The position numbers and the translations under genes are program-made. Shown one piece after another: positions 6,056 through 13,892 of a DNA stretch of 13,937 bases (its first letter is position 1; each line of letters begins with the position of its first letter). The notes beneath the pieces were generated by a model that was not told where the DNA came from, did no database searches, and saw only the letters and a list, made by a program, of their open reading frames with translations. Location of the stretch: assembly GCA_947176445.1 (NCBI GenBank), contig CAMWQK010000005.1, positions 1 to 13,937 of the forward strand, in the 5' to 3' direction. The stretch comes from an uncultured Clostridia bacterium (GTDB taxonomy: Bacteria > Bacillota > Clostridia > Christensenellales > Borkfalkiaceae).

Positions 6056-6765
6056 TTAAGTTCTCCCGCGCGGTACATGACGACGGAGAGGAGCGCGATC
6101 GCCGCCGTCTCCGCGCGCAGAATGCGCTTTCCGAGCGACACGCCCGTAAAGCCGAGCTCCTCCGCCTGTTTATATTCTTCCTCGGTGAAACCGCCCTCGC
6201 TCCCGACGACGAGCGCATACTCCTCGCCCGCCGCGATCTCGCCCGTGCCCGCGGGCAGGAACTCGCACGCGAAGAGCTTATTCTCATAGTCCTTCGCACT
6301 TTCGAGCGCGGAAGTAAAATCGTCAAAATATTCGACCTTGGGCGCGACTGCCCTCAAACACTGCTTTGCCGCCTCGTGCGCGACCTTGTTGAGTCGTTCC
6401 AGCTTATTCTCGTTGAGATACGCCGCGCAGTAGCGGGAAGAGAACACGCCGATTTTGGTGACGCCGAGCTCCACCGCCTTCTGTACGACGAGCTCCGTCT
6501 TGTCCCCTTTGAGCGCGCCGACAAGGAGATACACATTCGCCTTCGGCTCCTTATCCGAATGGCAGCTGCCCGTTATATGCAGCGTCATGCTCGATTTTTC
6601 CGAGCGGGCGATGATCGCCGTGTATTCGTCGCCGCTCCCGTCGAGCAGCGTCACTTCGTCGCCGACGTCGAGGCGCAACACGCTCCGCGCATGGCGAAGC
6701 TCCTCGCCCGTGAGTGTGACTTCCTCCGCGATATGTTCTACAAAAAAACGTTTGGGCGCAGCCAT
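6052..6765 (-). CDS. rsmE: 16S rRNA m3U1498 methyltransferase RsmE
   Basis: The 237-residue SPOUT-fold enzyme methylates N3 of U1498 in 16S rRNA using S-adenosylmethionine. Diagnostic segments include RHARSVLRLDVGD in the N-terminal PUA-like part, KGDKTELVVQKAVELG, a GSEGGFTEEE loop near residue 190, and LGKRILRAETA near the C-terminus, which forms the knot and cofactor pocket. Length and motif order are normal for the family. GAGGAG overlaps the prmA stop region ten bases before the ATG, and the gap to prmA is ten bases. The 3' end overlaps mtaB by four bases. Confidence 0.95.
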   Translation of the reverse strand: MAAPKRFFVEHIAEEVTLTGEELRHARSVLRLDVGDEVTLLDGSGDEYTAIIARSEKSSMTLHITGSCHSDKEPKANVYLLVGALKGDKTELVVQKAVELGVTKIGVFSSRYCAAYLNENKLERLNKVAHEAAKQCLRAVAPKVEYFDDFTSALESAKDYENKLFACEFLPAGTGEIAAGEEYALVVGSEGGFTEEEYKQAEELGFTGVSLGKRILRAETAAIALLSVVMYRAGELK

Positions 6766-6775
6766 ACTCTTCTCC

Positions 6776-7720
6776 TCAGAACGTCAGCACGAGGGCGTAC
6801 CACTCGCCCTTCTTCTGCTCTTTAATAGCGTGCAAACCCACTGCGCCGTACGCCTCTTTCACGAGACTTAAACGGCTCTCGATGATCCCGCTTAAAATGA
6901 GCACGCCGTCTCTTTTCAGATTTTTCGGGATCGAGGGTGCGAGGAGCGACAGTACTTCCGCCGTGATATTCGCAAACACCACGTCTCCCTTGATATCCGC
7001 ATTGTCCAAGAGGTTGGAATGCGCGACGATGACGTTTTCCGAAACGCCGTTCTTTTGGCAGTTGTGCTTTGCGCTCTCCACGGCAATGGTGTCGATATCG
7101 GTGAGATAGCACGTCTTCGCGCCGAGCTTGGCAGCGGCAATGCCTAAAATGCCGCTCCCGCAGCCGACGTCGATACACACGCTCCCCTCGTTTACGTAGT
7201 TCTGCAACAGTTCGAGGCACATGGAGGTCGTCTCGTGCTCGCCCGTGCCGAACGCCATATTCGAATCGAGCGTGACGGTGATCTCCCCCTCTTTCTTTTC
7301 GTAGGCGATCCACTCGGGCACGACCACGACGCGCGCGCCGATATGCAGGGGACGGAAATGCTTTTTCCACACGTCGATCCAGTCGTCGCCCTCGATGACG
7401 CGCTTGACCGCTTCGAGCGTGCCGAAGTCGATCGCTCCCGCGCTCAGATCCTTGCGCTCCCCGATATCGTGCATAATGAGTTTTGCCGTCTCGTCCGCGC
7501 TCTCCATCGAGAGAAAGCACTTGACGAGCACGTCCGTCTTTTTGGGTGCGGTGAGTTCCTCGTCCATGTAGTCCCAATAGACGGTGGAATCGCGTTGCAG
7601 CGCGATGATGTCGTTCATGTCGCACACGGTCACGCCGTGCGTCGTATAGTTCCACATGACGTCGGCAACGAGCTCGCTGCCCTCCGTGGTGGTATGTACG
7701 GTAAGTTCTGTGTATTTCAT
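6776..7720 (-). CDS. prmA: Ribosomal protein L11 methyltransferase PrmA
   Basis: The 314-residue enzyme trimethylates ribosomal protein L11. The N-terminal substrate-binding domain opens with MKYTELTVHTT, close to the Bacillus MKWSELSIHTT opening, which fixes the start at 7720; 34 in-frame codons upstream are not part of the protein. The catalytic domain has DDWIDVWKKHFRP, SNMAFGTGEHETT, the AdoMet loop DVGCGSGILGIAAAKLGA and FANITAEVL. It is the first gene of the unit prmA-rsmE-mtaB-HIT. The promoter at 7727-7755 puts transcription start at or within a base or two of the ATG, and there is only a weak AAGG three bases before it, so the gene may be translated from a leaderless mRNA. The usual upstream partner dnaJ is absent. 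Confidence 0.96.
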   Translation of the reverse strand: MKYTELTVHTTTEGSELVADVMWNYTTHGVTVCDMNDIIALQRDSTVYWDYMDEELTAPKKTDVLVKCFLSMESADETAKLIMHDIGERKDLSAGAIDFGTLEAVKRVIEGDDWIDVWKKHFRPLHIGARVVVVPEWIAYEKKEGEITVTLDSNMAFGTGEHETTSMCLELLQNYVNEGSVCIDVGCGSGILGIAAAKLGAKTCYLTDIDTIAVESAKHNCQKNGVSENVIVAHSNLLDNADIKGDVVFANITAEVLSLLAPSIPKNLKRDGVLILSGIIESRLSLVKEAYGAVGLHAIKEQKKGEWYALVLTF

Positions 7721-7726
7721 AGCCTT

Positions 7727-7755
7727 ATTATAATTGTCCCGCCAAAAAATGTCAA
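7727..7755 (-). promoter_or_regulatory. Perfect consensus promoter of the prmA unit
   Basis: TTGACA (7750-7755) and TATAAT (7727-7732) on the minus strand are separated by 17 bp. The normal start distance of six to eight bases puts +1 at about 7720, the first base of the prmA start codon. Confidence 0.85.
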
Positions 7756-7780
7756 CCCGAATTTCTCGCTTTGAAAACAA

Positions 7781-7807
7781 TTTCCCCTCAACCGTGTTGA
7801 GGGGAAA
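7781..7807 (-). terminator. Terminator of the giant surface protein gene
   Basis: A perfect 12-bp inverted repeat (TTTCCCCTCAAC and GTTGAGGGGAAA) with a three-base loop lies seven bases after the stop codon at 7815. The tail reads TTGTTTTC, a fair U-tract. It separates the surface protein gene from the prmA promoter about 25 bp further on. Confidence 0.85.
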
Positions 7808-7814
7808 CTTCATC

Positions 7815-10800
7815 TTATACATTCAGATCTTCGTATTGCTCTATGATTGCCTTGGATTCCTTTTTCTTCTTCGCATGCACGATCCAGAGCACGAGGAAGA
7901 GAATAAACAGCAGGGTGAACAGCACCGTCAAAATTACTTGAATAAGCGGGAAATCAAACGGCAAGCCCATCATCTCGCACAGCTTCCCAAGCCAACTGTC
8001 GCTCCCCTTTACAAACTCGTACGGCTCGCTCTCCGTCGGGTCCTCAAGCACGTTGCCCTCCGCGTCTACAAACTCGAAGTTCTTCTCGTACCCCTCTTTG
8101 AGCTTGGCTCTTACCGTATAGCTCTGCCCCGCCTGCAAGTCGTCGTGCGTGAGCTCCGTCTCGCCGTTAAAGTAGCGATAGTCAAACTCCACAAGCCCTT
8201 CGAACTCGCCCGCGTCGATGACGGGATCCTTCTCGTTCGTCCAGTTCGCGCTCAGCTTCGCCTTGCCGATCGTCCAGACCGTCTCCATAGGCGAAACCGA
8301 ACCGTCGTCCGACCAGCTGCTCGTCACCGTGTCTTTGAGCGCGATCACGACGTTATATTCGCCCGCATCCTTGCCCGTATCGCAGGAGCGGATCGTCATT
8401 TTATCCGCATCCCAGCCGTCGAAGCACTGCGCCGCGTTCTCGTCCGTGATCGTGATCCCCTTGCCCGTATACGTAATACTCCCGTTGAACGTCGGACGGT
8501 CGACGGGCGTGATGTCCGCACCCGCTTCGTTGCCGTTCTCGTCCACGGTGAACGCCACCGCCTCTGCACCCGCGAATTTGATTTCGATATTCTGCGAGGT
8601 CGGCTCTACCGTTCTGCTGTACGTGCCGGGTGCATATTTTCCGTTTGCATTCGGCGTTGCAACGTTGCCGTTGCTGTCGTACACAACGTAGGAATACCAG
8701 TCGCTTAATACGTCGTCCTCTACGAACTTCGCCTGTGCGCGCGTACCCGTGCCGCGCCAGCTCTCTACCGTCACCGTCCGCGCCGCGACTTCAATTCTCA
8801 CCGTCGCTTCGTCGCCGTCGCCCAGCCACACGTTTGCGTCCTTGCCGCTCTCGTTCAGCCCGCTCTTGACCGCAAACGCGAGCTCATACGTCCCCGCATC
8901 GTTGCCGAAGTGCAGCTTTCCGTCGTACCCTTCGTACGTCTCCTTCGTCCCGTCCGGACGCGTAAGCGTCACGACAAGGTCGAGATAGTTCGCCCAATCC
9001 GCGGGAAGTCCGCTAAGAGCCGCCATGTCGTGCCCCGCGAGCAGTCCGTCGAACAGCGTCCAGCTGTTGTCATACTCCGGCGCGTCGATCGTGCGCTCGC
9101 CGATCCGCCAGTTCAACGTCGGCGCAAAGTCCGTCGGATAGGTGATGATATAGTTATTCTGAATATCGTTGTTATTCTGCAACGCCGCATTGACGCCCGC
9201 CGTTGCAACGTAAGTGCCCTTGTTATGCTCCCTGTATACCCCGCTGTACGAGCCCTCGATCACGTCGATGATCTCCTGCGGCAAGCCGTCGGGCAGGATA
9301 GGCGCAACCGAACGCTCCACCACGCCGTTCTCGTCGCACTCAAAGGTAAACGGGTTCGAAGAATCGTAATTCCAGGTGATATTGCTCAAATCCACCGCCA
9401 TCGGCGTGATCGTCCAGGTGATACTCGTCGGAAGTCCGCTGGGATTATAGTTATCGGTATCCTCCGTCACCGTCAGCGTCACCGTGTGCGTGCCCGCGTC
9501 CTTCTTCGCGTAGTCGCCGCCGAGCGTTACGCCAAAAGGCACACTCCCCACGCTCGTCACGTCCGAAAGCCCCGCAAGCTGCAGCGTTTTCACGTTCCCG
9601 TCGTAGACGAACGACATCACGTCGTTGATCTCGAACGTTTCGCCGCCGACCGACCATTTCAGTCCCGTAAGATCGTACGTCGCCTTCTCGATTTCGAAAC
9701 GGAACTTGCTCGTTCCGCTCACCGCAAACTGCGACGACGCGGGGCTCACCGAAACTTCCACATAGTACACACCCGCATTCGTCGGCGCGCCGCCCGTCAG
9801 CTCCGTCGTTCCGTCCGCTTCATAGTATTTATAAGAGAGATTGACTGTCGCGGGCGTTCCGTCTGCAAGCGTCACCGTCATCTGCGGCGCATACGGAATA
9901 TTGTCAAATACCTTCGTGCCGTTGTTCAGCGTCGCCAGAACAGCCGTCTTGCCGCCGCCCACAGAGAATTGCTGATAGTCCTGCCCGTTAAATTCGTAAT
10001 TCCCCGCATACGGATACGCGTTGAGCTCCGCCCGCGCGTAATACGTCGTAGACGACGTTGCGCTCACCTGCAACTGGCTTGCCGTCAGCTTGGTCGCGCC
10101 CGCGTTCGGCTCATTATTCGCCGTATCCCAGTCGCTGTCTGCATAATACACCACCGTGTAAGCGGGATCTGTGGGAAGGTTCGGAATCATGATCGTATCG
10201 CCGCTTCCCGTCGTAGACGAGCTTGTTGACCAACTCAATACGATCTGCTTTTTCGTGATTTCCCACGCCAGAGAAAGCTCGGGCACGGTCGCCACGTTCA
10301 CGGTGTTATAGTTCGTCGTGTTTGCACCCGTCAGTGCCGTCACCTTTGCCGTATAGCTGTTGACGTCCGTCTTGCTGTTGTCCGTATACGCCGTGGGCAG
10401 CACCGAGAGCCCCGTCGGAAGTCCGCTCACCTGAACGGTGATCGGGCTGCCCGTATATTCAATACCGTCGCTCGGATATTCCGTCCACACGCCCGACGCA
10501 TTCTGATACTGCCACTTCACATTCGAAAAGTCGTAGTCGCCCTTCGTGATCGTGATCGTGAGCGTGATATCTGCGGAGTTACCGCCCGACCATTCTTTGG
10601 TCGTAGGATCGTTGAGCGCTGCCTTCGCGGTATACGTTCCCACACCGCCCGTGACGATAAGTTTCTTGTCCGTATTGTTATACGCAATCCCCGAAGGGCT
10701 TACGGTTGAAATCGTAATGTCGTTCGGCGCACTGACAAAGAGCGGAAATTCGATTGCACTTCCCGTATATTTCGCCGTTTCCGTGACCGTTCCCGCCGCT

Positions 10801-12740
10801 CCGCTTGCAAAGTACGGTGCGGCAACCCCGCCTTTGATCTGATACGCCATATAGTGCGACGTTCCCGAAGTATCGATCTCGTAGTTCGAGTTCGTATCGG
10901 TTATCTCTGCGGTTGCATAGTACGAGCCTTCCGCCTGTGGCGGAGTTGCCGTTCCGACGCCGATCGCCGACCCGTACTTCAAGCCGAAATTCGGCATTGT
11001 GTCCTGCGTTCCGCTATCGTTCGTACACAGTGCAGTGCTGTCGCCCGTTACTTTATCGGGTATTCCGTTCCCGTCGTCATCCGTGATCGTTACGCCGATC
11101 TTCTTCTTGCTGATCGTAAAATTGATGACGCGCGTCTTATAGTCTTCACCGTTTGCAGCGTTTGCACTGTTGCTCCACCTTAAATCGCTCGTCTGCAATT
11201 CTATCTTTGCCTTATACGTGCCCGCATCTTTAGGCGTTACCGTCGCACCCGTGGAGTCGGTATAAGTAATTTTGACTTTACTCGGATCTTCATAGAGCGA
11301 CGCATCATACCAGTTCGGCTTTTGCGCCTGCGGCAACAGCGTTAAACTTTGCCCCTTGCCGTTATACTCCGTCGTTACGGCAGACGGAGCTTGCGTCGTC
11401 TTGGAAGAATTCTTTTCCGCCGCCGTTAAATTGAGATGCAGAGCAGGGCGGTAAGCAAGCGAATTGTCTGCAACATCAAAATAATCGATTCCGGATCGCG
11501 ATGGCGTCTGATAATGCATGCAGGCTCCGGAAGCGTTACGAAAATATCCGCTTCTCGACCAACTGTGTTCGTTACCCCTAAGAATTTCCTCATTCAGCGG
11601 AATTCCCCATAAACTTGCCCCATAGCTTGTGCCGGAATCATAGAACCCCATTTCCGTCATGGAAGGCAACCACAGATAATCGTTTGCCCATTCGGTATAA
11701 GTACCGTCTGCGACATAACTTGTGGAAGTATTTCCAAAGGGCGTCAGATCGGCGTTTCCGCCGCCGCCCGGGCACCAACCGATACCGTTGCGGAACGAGA
11801 TCGTTGCGTCCGGACCGTTCGCTCCGAGTCCCCAAGCCTCGTTAGCCGTCTGATAGATTCTTACGGTGTTGCTTGTGTGATAAGCAGACCATATCCAGTT
11901 TTCTCTCTGCTGATAGGGCATCTTATTCGGGGTCACCAAAAACTCCGTCAAACTTTTATTCGGCGTTGGCGTTCCCGAAAAGACGGCATCCGACAAAGTA
12001 AACTGTGAAAATTGATTATCAATTCTATCGGCTTGTGAAACCGTCCCGTCTCTGCTGGAAGTACTCGTCGCGTATTTGACCCCTGCGTCTCCGCCCCCGT
12101 TCAACGTCAGCACGCGTATCTTACTCGTAGAATACATACAGGACGGATAATTGACGCTTGCACTCATATCGGAATATCCATTCCATTGAACGGTATCCGT
12201 TGCATTGTTTATCTTCGTTTCCTCACTCAGCCAAAGCGTTGCGACAAGGTCGGGCGTTCCGCCCGTTGTCTGTGTAGTATTGTTTGTGAGATAGACCATG
12301 TTCCATTTGTAGCCGCCGAAGTCCACCGTGATCGGCGTACCGCCAGCGCTCAACTTCGTATAGTCCATCGTGTTGTTAAAGGTAATAACGTCCTTTGCGG
12401 GATCGGACGTAGAGCCCGTTACGGAGCTCGTCGCCGCAGACACCGCATTATATGCCTGCTGATAGGTACTGTTCTGCGCGGTCGTACCCGTTCCCGCGCT
12501 TACGATCGCATCGTACAGCTTTGTTAAAACGTCGGTATCGAATACCTTTACATTCGGGTCAAAAGTTTCATAGCCGGTATGCGTCAACGAACCGATCGAT
12601 GCGGGAGACGTGCCGTTTCTGTAAGCGTCAGCCTCTAAGTACCCCCCCCCTAACGGAATAAGAGCGCCAGAAAGCGCGAGCATTGCCGCAATCCCTGCAA
12701 CAACCCCTGATTTTCTTATCTTTTTTCTACTTTCTTTCAT
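7815..12740 (-). CDS. Giant multi-domain cell-surface protein, C-terminal membrane anchor
   Basis: The 1641-residue protein has a signal peptide (basic RKKIRK, hydrophobic core, likely cleavage after ADA at 37-39). Residues of about 55-440 look like a DUF6273-type region: FGGYKWNMVYL, DYLWLPSMTEM and SLAYRPALHLNL. From about 450 to 1585 come some ten to twelve modules of roughly 90-100 residues. They share cues such as YTGxxI, DAGTY/NAGVYY and a closing WxIxK, as in bacterial Ig-like or MBG-like surface repeats. A membrane helix (about 1599-1623) and a basic tail KKKKESK with 25 cytoplasmic residues close the chain; there is no LPxTG sorting signal. It probably forms an extended stalk for adhesion or matrix contact. 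ATG 12740 has GGAGT upstream; a TTG seven codons earlier is less likely. A G9 run lies at codons 31-33. It is a single-gene unit. Confidence 0.88.
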   Translation of the reverse strand: MKESRKKIRKSGVVAGIAAMLALSGALIPLGGGYLEADAYRNGTSPASIGSLTHTGYETFDPNVKVFDTDVLTKLYDAIVSAGTGTTAQNSTYQQAYNAVSAATSSVTGSTSDPAKDVITFNNTMDYTKLSAGGTPITVDFGGYKWNMVYLTNNTTQTTGGTPDLVATLWLSEETKINNATDTVQWNGYSDMSASVNYPSCMYSTSKIRVLTLNGGGDAGVKYATSTSSRDGTVSQADRIDNQFSQFTLSDAVFSGTPTPNKSLTEFLVTPNKMPYQQRENWIWSAYHTSNTVRIYQTANEAWGLGANGPDATISFRNGIGWCPGGGGNADLTPFGNTSTSYVADGTYTEWANDYLWLPSMTEMGFYDSGTSYGASLWGIPLNEEILRGNEHSWSRSGYFRNASGACMHYQTPSRSGIDYFDVADNSLAYRPALHLNLTAAEKNSSKTTQAPSAVTTEYNGKGQSLTLLPQAQKPNWYDASLYEDPSKVKITYTDSTGATVTPKDAGTYKAKIELQTSDLRWSNSANAANGEDYKTRVINFTISKKKIGVTITDDDGNGIPDKVTGDSTALCTNDSGTQDTMPNFGLKYGSAIGVGTATPPQAEGSYYATAEITDTNSNYEIDTSGTSHYMAYQIKGGVAAPYFASGAAGTVTETAKYTGSAIEFPLFVSAPNDITISTVSPSGIAYNNTDKKLIVTGGVGTYTAKAALNDPTTKEWSGGNSADITLTITITKGDYDFSNVKWQYQNASGVWTEYPSDGIEYTGSPITVQVSGLPTGLSVLPTAYTDNSKTDVNSYTAKVTALTGANTTNYNTVNVATVPELSLAWEITKKQIVLSWSTSSSTTGSGDTIMIPNLPTDPAYTVVYYADSDWDTANNEPNAGATKLTASQLQVSATSSTTYYARAELNAYPYAGNYEFNGQDYQQFSVGGGKTAVLATLNNGTKVFDNIPYAPQMTVTLADGTPATVNLSYKYYEADGTTELTGGAPTNAGVYYVEVSVSPASSQFAVSGTSKFRFEIEKATYDLTGLKWSVGGETFEINDVMSFVYDGNVKTLQLAGLSDVTSVGSVPFGVTLGGDYAKKDAGTHTVTLTVTEDTDNYNPSGLPTSITWTITPMAVDLSNITWNYDSSNPFTFECDENGVVERSVAPILPDGLPQEIIDVIEGSYSGVYREHNKGTYVATAGVNAALQNNNDIQNNYIITYPTDFAPTLNWRIGERTIDAPEYDNSWTLFDGLLAGHDMAALSGLPADWANYLDLVVTLTRPDGTKETYEGYDGKLHFGNDAGTYELAFAVKSGLNESGKDANVWLGDGDEATVRIEVAARTVTVESWRGTGTRAQAKFVEDDVLSDWYSYVVYDSNGNVATPNANGKYAPGTYSRTVEPTSQNIEIKFAGAEAVAFTVDENGNEAGADITPVDRPTFNGSITYTGKGITITDENAAQCFDGWDADKMTIRSCDTGKDAGEYNVVIALKDTVTSSWSDDGSVSPMETVWTIGKAKLSANWTNEKDPVIDAGEFEGLVEFDYRYFNGETELTHDDLQAGQSYTVRAKLKEGYEKNFEFVDAEGNVLEDPTESEPYEFVKGSDSWLGKLCEMMGLPFDFPLIQVILTVLFTLLFILFLVLWIVHAKKKKESKAIIEQYEDLNV
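12642..12650. repeat. Nine-base G homopolymer inside the surface protein gene
   Basis: On the coding strand nine consecutive G encode Gly31-Gly33, between the signal-peptide core and its likely cleavage site. Loss of one G brings TAG into frame two codons after the run; gain of one brings TGA into frame a few codons after it. The tract is thus placed like a slipped-strand on/off switch. Confidence 0.8.
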
Positions 12741-12796
12741 AGCGTTACTCCAAAAGTCCAAGCTTACAGCTTAAAAACTTATACCGATACATAGTA

Positions 12797-12825
12797 ATTT
12801 TATCATTTTTATAATGTTCTGTCAA
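12797..12825 (-). promoter_or_regulatory. Promoter of the giant surface protein gene
   Basis: TTGACA (12820-12825, perfect) and TAAAAT (12797-12802, five of six) are spaced 17 bp on the minus strand, in an AT-rich stretch. Transcription should start near 12790, leaving about 50 bases of leader. The leader contains a small 5-bp hairpin (12760-12772) ahead of the GGAGT site. Confidence 0.75.
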
Positions 12826-12876
12826 TATTTTTTCATAACCGCGCGCAATAATGCGACACATATCGCGCCCTTTTTA

Positions 12877-12906
12877 CAAAAAAGAAGCGGAAACATTTGC
12901 TTCCGC
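12877..12906 (-). terminator. Terminator of the rubrerythrin unit
   Basis: GCGGAAGC and GTTTCCGC form an 8-bp stem (one G-U pair) with an AAAT loop at 12887-12906, followed on the minus strand by TTCTTTTTTG. It lies 12 bp after the stop of the 43-residue gene. It also separates this unit from the promoter of the surface protein gene. Confidence 0.85.
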
Positions 12907-12918
12907 CCCTCTTTTGTT

Positions 12919-13050
12919 TTACAGATCGTCTGCGTCCTGTACGGGTTTTTCGTACTCATTGTCGGTACATATCCCCGTATAGCCGCCGAATACGTCGTCG
13001 CCGGAACTCATGTCCGCGCCTTTTTTCAGATCCTTTTTACGGCGTTTCAT
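12919..13050 (-). CDS. 43-residue protein, third gene of the rubrerythrin unit
   Basis: The frame starts at ATG 13050 with MKRRKKDLKKGADM and ends in YEKPVQDADDL before TAA at 12919. The chain is strongly basic for the first ten residues and acidic at the end, with a central FGGYTGICTDNEYEKP and one cysteine. There is no membrane helix. I have an unverified memory of similar tiny Clostridial proteins ending in PVQDADDL, of unknown function. Its ATG shares one base with the stop of the 39-residue gene (TAATG), the upstream GGTGAG is a weak site, and the terminator follows 12 bp later. This tight fit argues for a translated, coupled gene. Confidence 0.7.
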   Translation of the reverse strand: MKRRKKDLKKGADMSSGDDVFGGYTGICTDNEYEKPVQDADDL

Positions 13051-13169
13051 TACTCACCGACGTGGCTGGATCTCTTCGACTGCTTGCCTTCGCATGCCGA
13101 GCAGTTCTTCGTGTTGTTTGCCTTGTTCTTTACGTTGCTTGAATTCGTCTTGTTATTCGTCTTTTTCAT
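13050..13169 (-). CDS. 39-residue Lys/Asn-rich CxxC protein
   Basis: The frame starts at ATG 13169 and is overlapped by the rubrerythrin stop as ATGA. An AAGGAG site lies five bases upstream, inside the last rubrerythrin codons. The first 22 residues are almost only Lys, Asn, Thr and Ser (MKKTNNKTNSSNVKNK), then come NCSACEG with a CxxC pair (Cys23, Cys26) and a basic C-terminus. The chain is probably disordered and highly charged. A metal- or thiol-linked role beside rubrerythrin, or a nucleic-acid- or spore-associated role, are guesses only. I recognise no family. Overlaps at both ends support it as a real gene. Confidence 0.72.
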   Translation of the reverse strand: MKKTNNKTNSSNVKNKANNTKNCSACEGKQSKRSSHVGE

Positions 13170-13762
13170 ATATTCTCCTTTTTGAAGGGAAGATGAAGCT
13201 CCACTTCACCCTGAGACGCACCGCAGAGAGGACAAATCTTCCAAGCCTCCTTGGTGGTGTGCATATAGCCGCACTCATCGCAAATCCAAAGCATCGGGCG
13301 TTCCGCCGCATAGAGAGAGCCGTCCTTGAACGCCTCGAACAGATATTCGAAGATAATTCTGTGATTATGTTCGACCTTTGCTACCTGTTCGAATTTAAGA
13401 GCAAGTTGCCCAAACCCCTCATCCTTAGCAATCTTTGCAAAGTTCGGATAGAGCGATTCCGCCTCTGCCTCCTCGTCATTTGCCGCAAAGCGTAAATTTT
13501 CTTCCAACGTTCCCGCATGGAAGGGATAGTTTGCATCGATGTGCACGTTTTCCTGACTTCCCGCATTGTTCTGAATTGCGTCGAAGAAAATTTTCGCATG
13601 GCTCGTTTCGTTCTTTGCGATGGTACGAATGGTATCTGCGAGCACTTTATAGCCCTGCGCCATCGCCTGTTTTACGATGAGCTGATACCGCATACCTGCC
13701 TGACATTCCCCCGCAAACGATCTTGCGAGATTGTAAAACGTCTGCGTCTTGATAAATTCCAT
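13166..13762 (-). CDS. rbr: Rubrerythrin
   Basis: The 198-residue protein is a cytoplasmic non-haem iron peroxidase that reduces hydrogen peroxide in anaerobes. The four-helix diiron domain supplies Glu19, Glu52 and His55 (NETSHAKIF), acidic residues in the NDEEAEAE segment (95-102), and Glu131 with His134 (KVEHNHRIIF). The C-terminal rubredoxin-like domain has Cys161-x2-Cys164 and Cys177-x2-Cys180, which hold the electron-transfer iron. Length and domain order are typical. AAGG lies just ahead of ATG 13762, with GGGAGG further upstream. It is the first gene of an overlapping three-gene unit. I found no convincing promoter in the 87 bp between it and the terminator at 13849-13875, though one must lie there unless read-through supplies the transcript. 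Confidence 0.95.
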   Translation of the reverse strand: MEFIKTQTFYNLARSFAGECQAGMRYQLIVKQAMAQGYKVLADTIRTIAKNETSHAKIFFDAIQNNAGSQENVHIDANYPFHAGTLEENLRFAANDEEAEAESLYPNFAKIAKDEGFGQLALKFEQVAKVEHNHRIIFEYLFEAFKDGSLYAAERPMLWICDECGYMHTTKEAWKICPLCGASQGEVELHLPFKKENI

Positions 13763-13848
13763 TTCGCCTTCTTTCCTCCCTTACGCTCTTATCTTGTACG
13801 CCTTCGGGAAAGTTATGCGCCCGCACCCGCTTCCAATTTATTCCGAAT

Positions 13849-13875
13849 AAAAAAAGCGGCGCATCTGCGCCGCTT
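13849..13875 (-). terminator. Terminator of the gene entering from the right
   Basis: AAGCGGCGCA and TGCGCCGCTT form a perfect 10-bp GC-rich stem with a two-base core loop, and seven T follow on the minus strand. It lies about 18 bp after the stop codon at 13893-13895. Confidence 0.93.
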
Positions 13876-13892
13876 GCTCATATACCTTAATT

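Noticed and set aside
8910..10229. A 439-codon open frame on the plus strand, with others at 7734-8708 and 557-1303.
   Set aside because: They lie antisense to well-supported genes, are rich in Arg/Val/His from reverse reading of GC-rich codons, show no recognisable domain and lack ribosome sites. They are reading-frame shadows.
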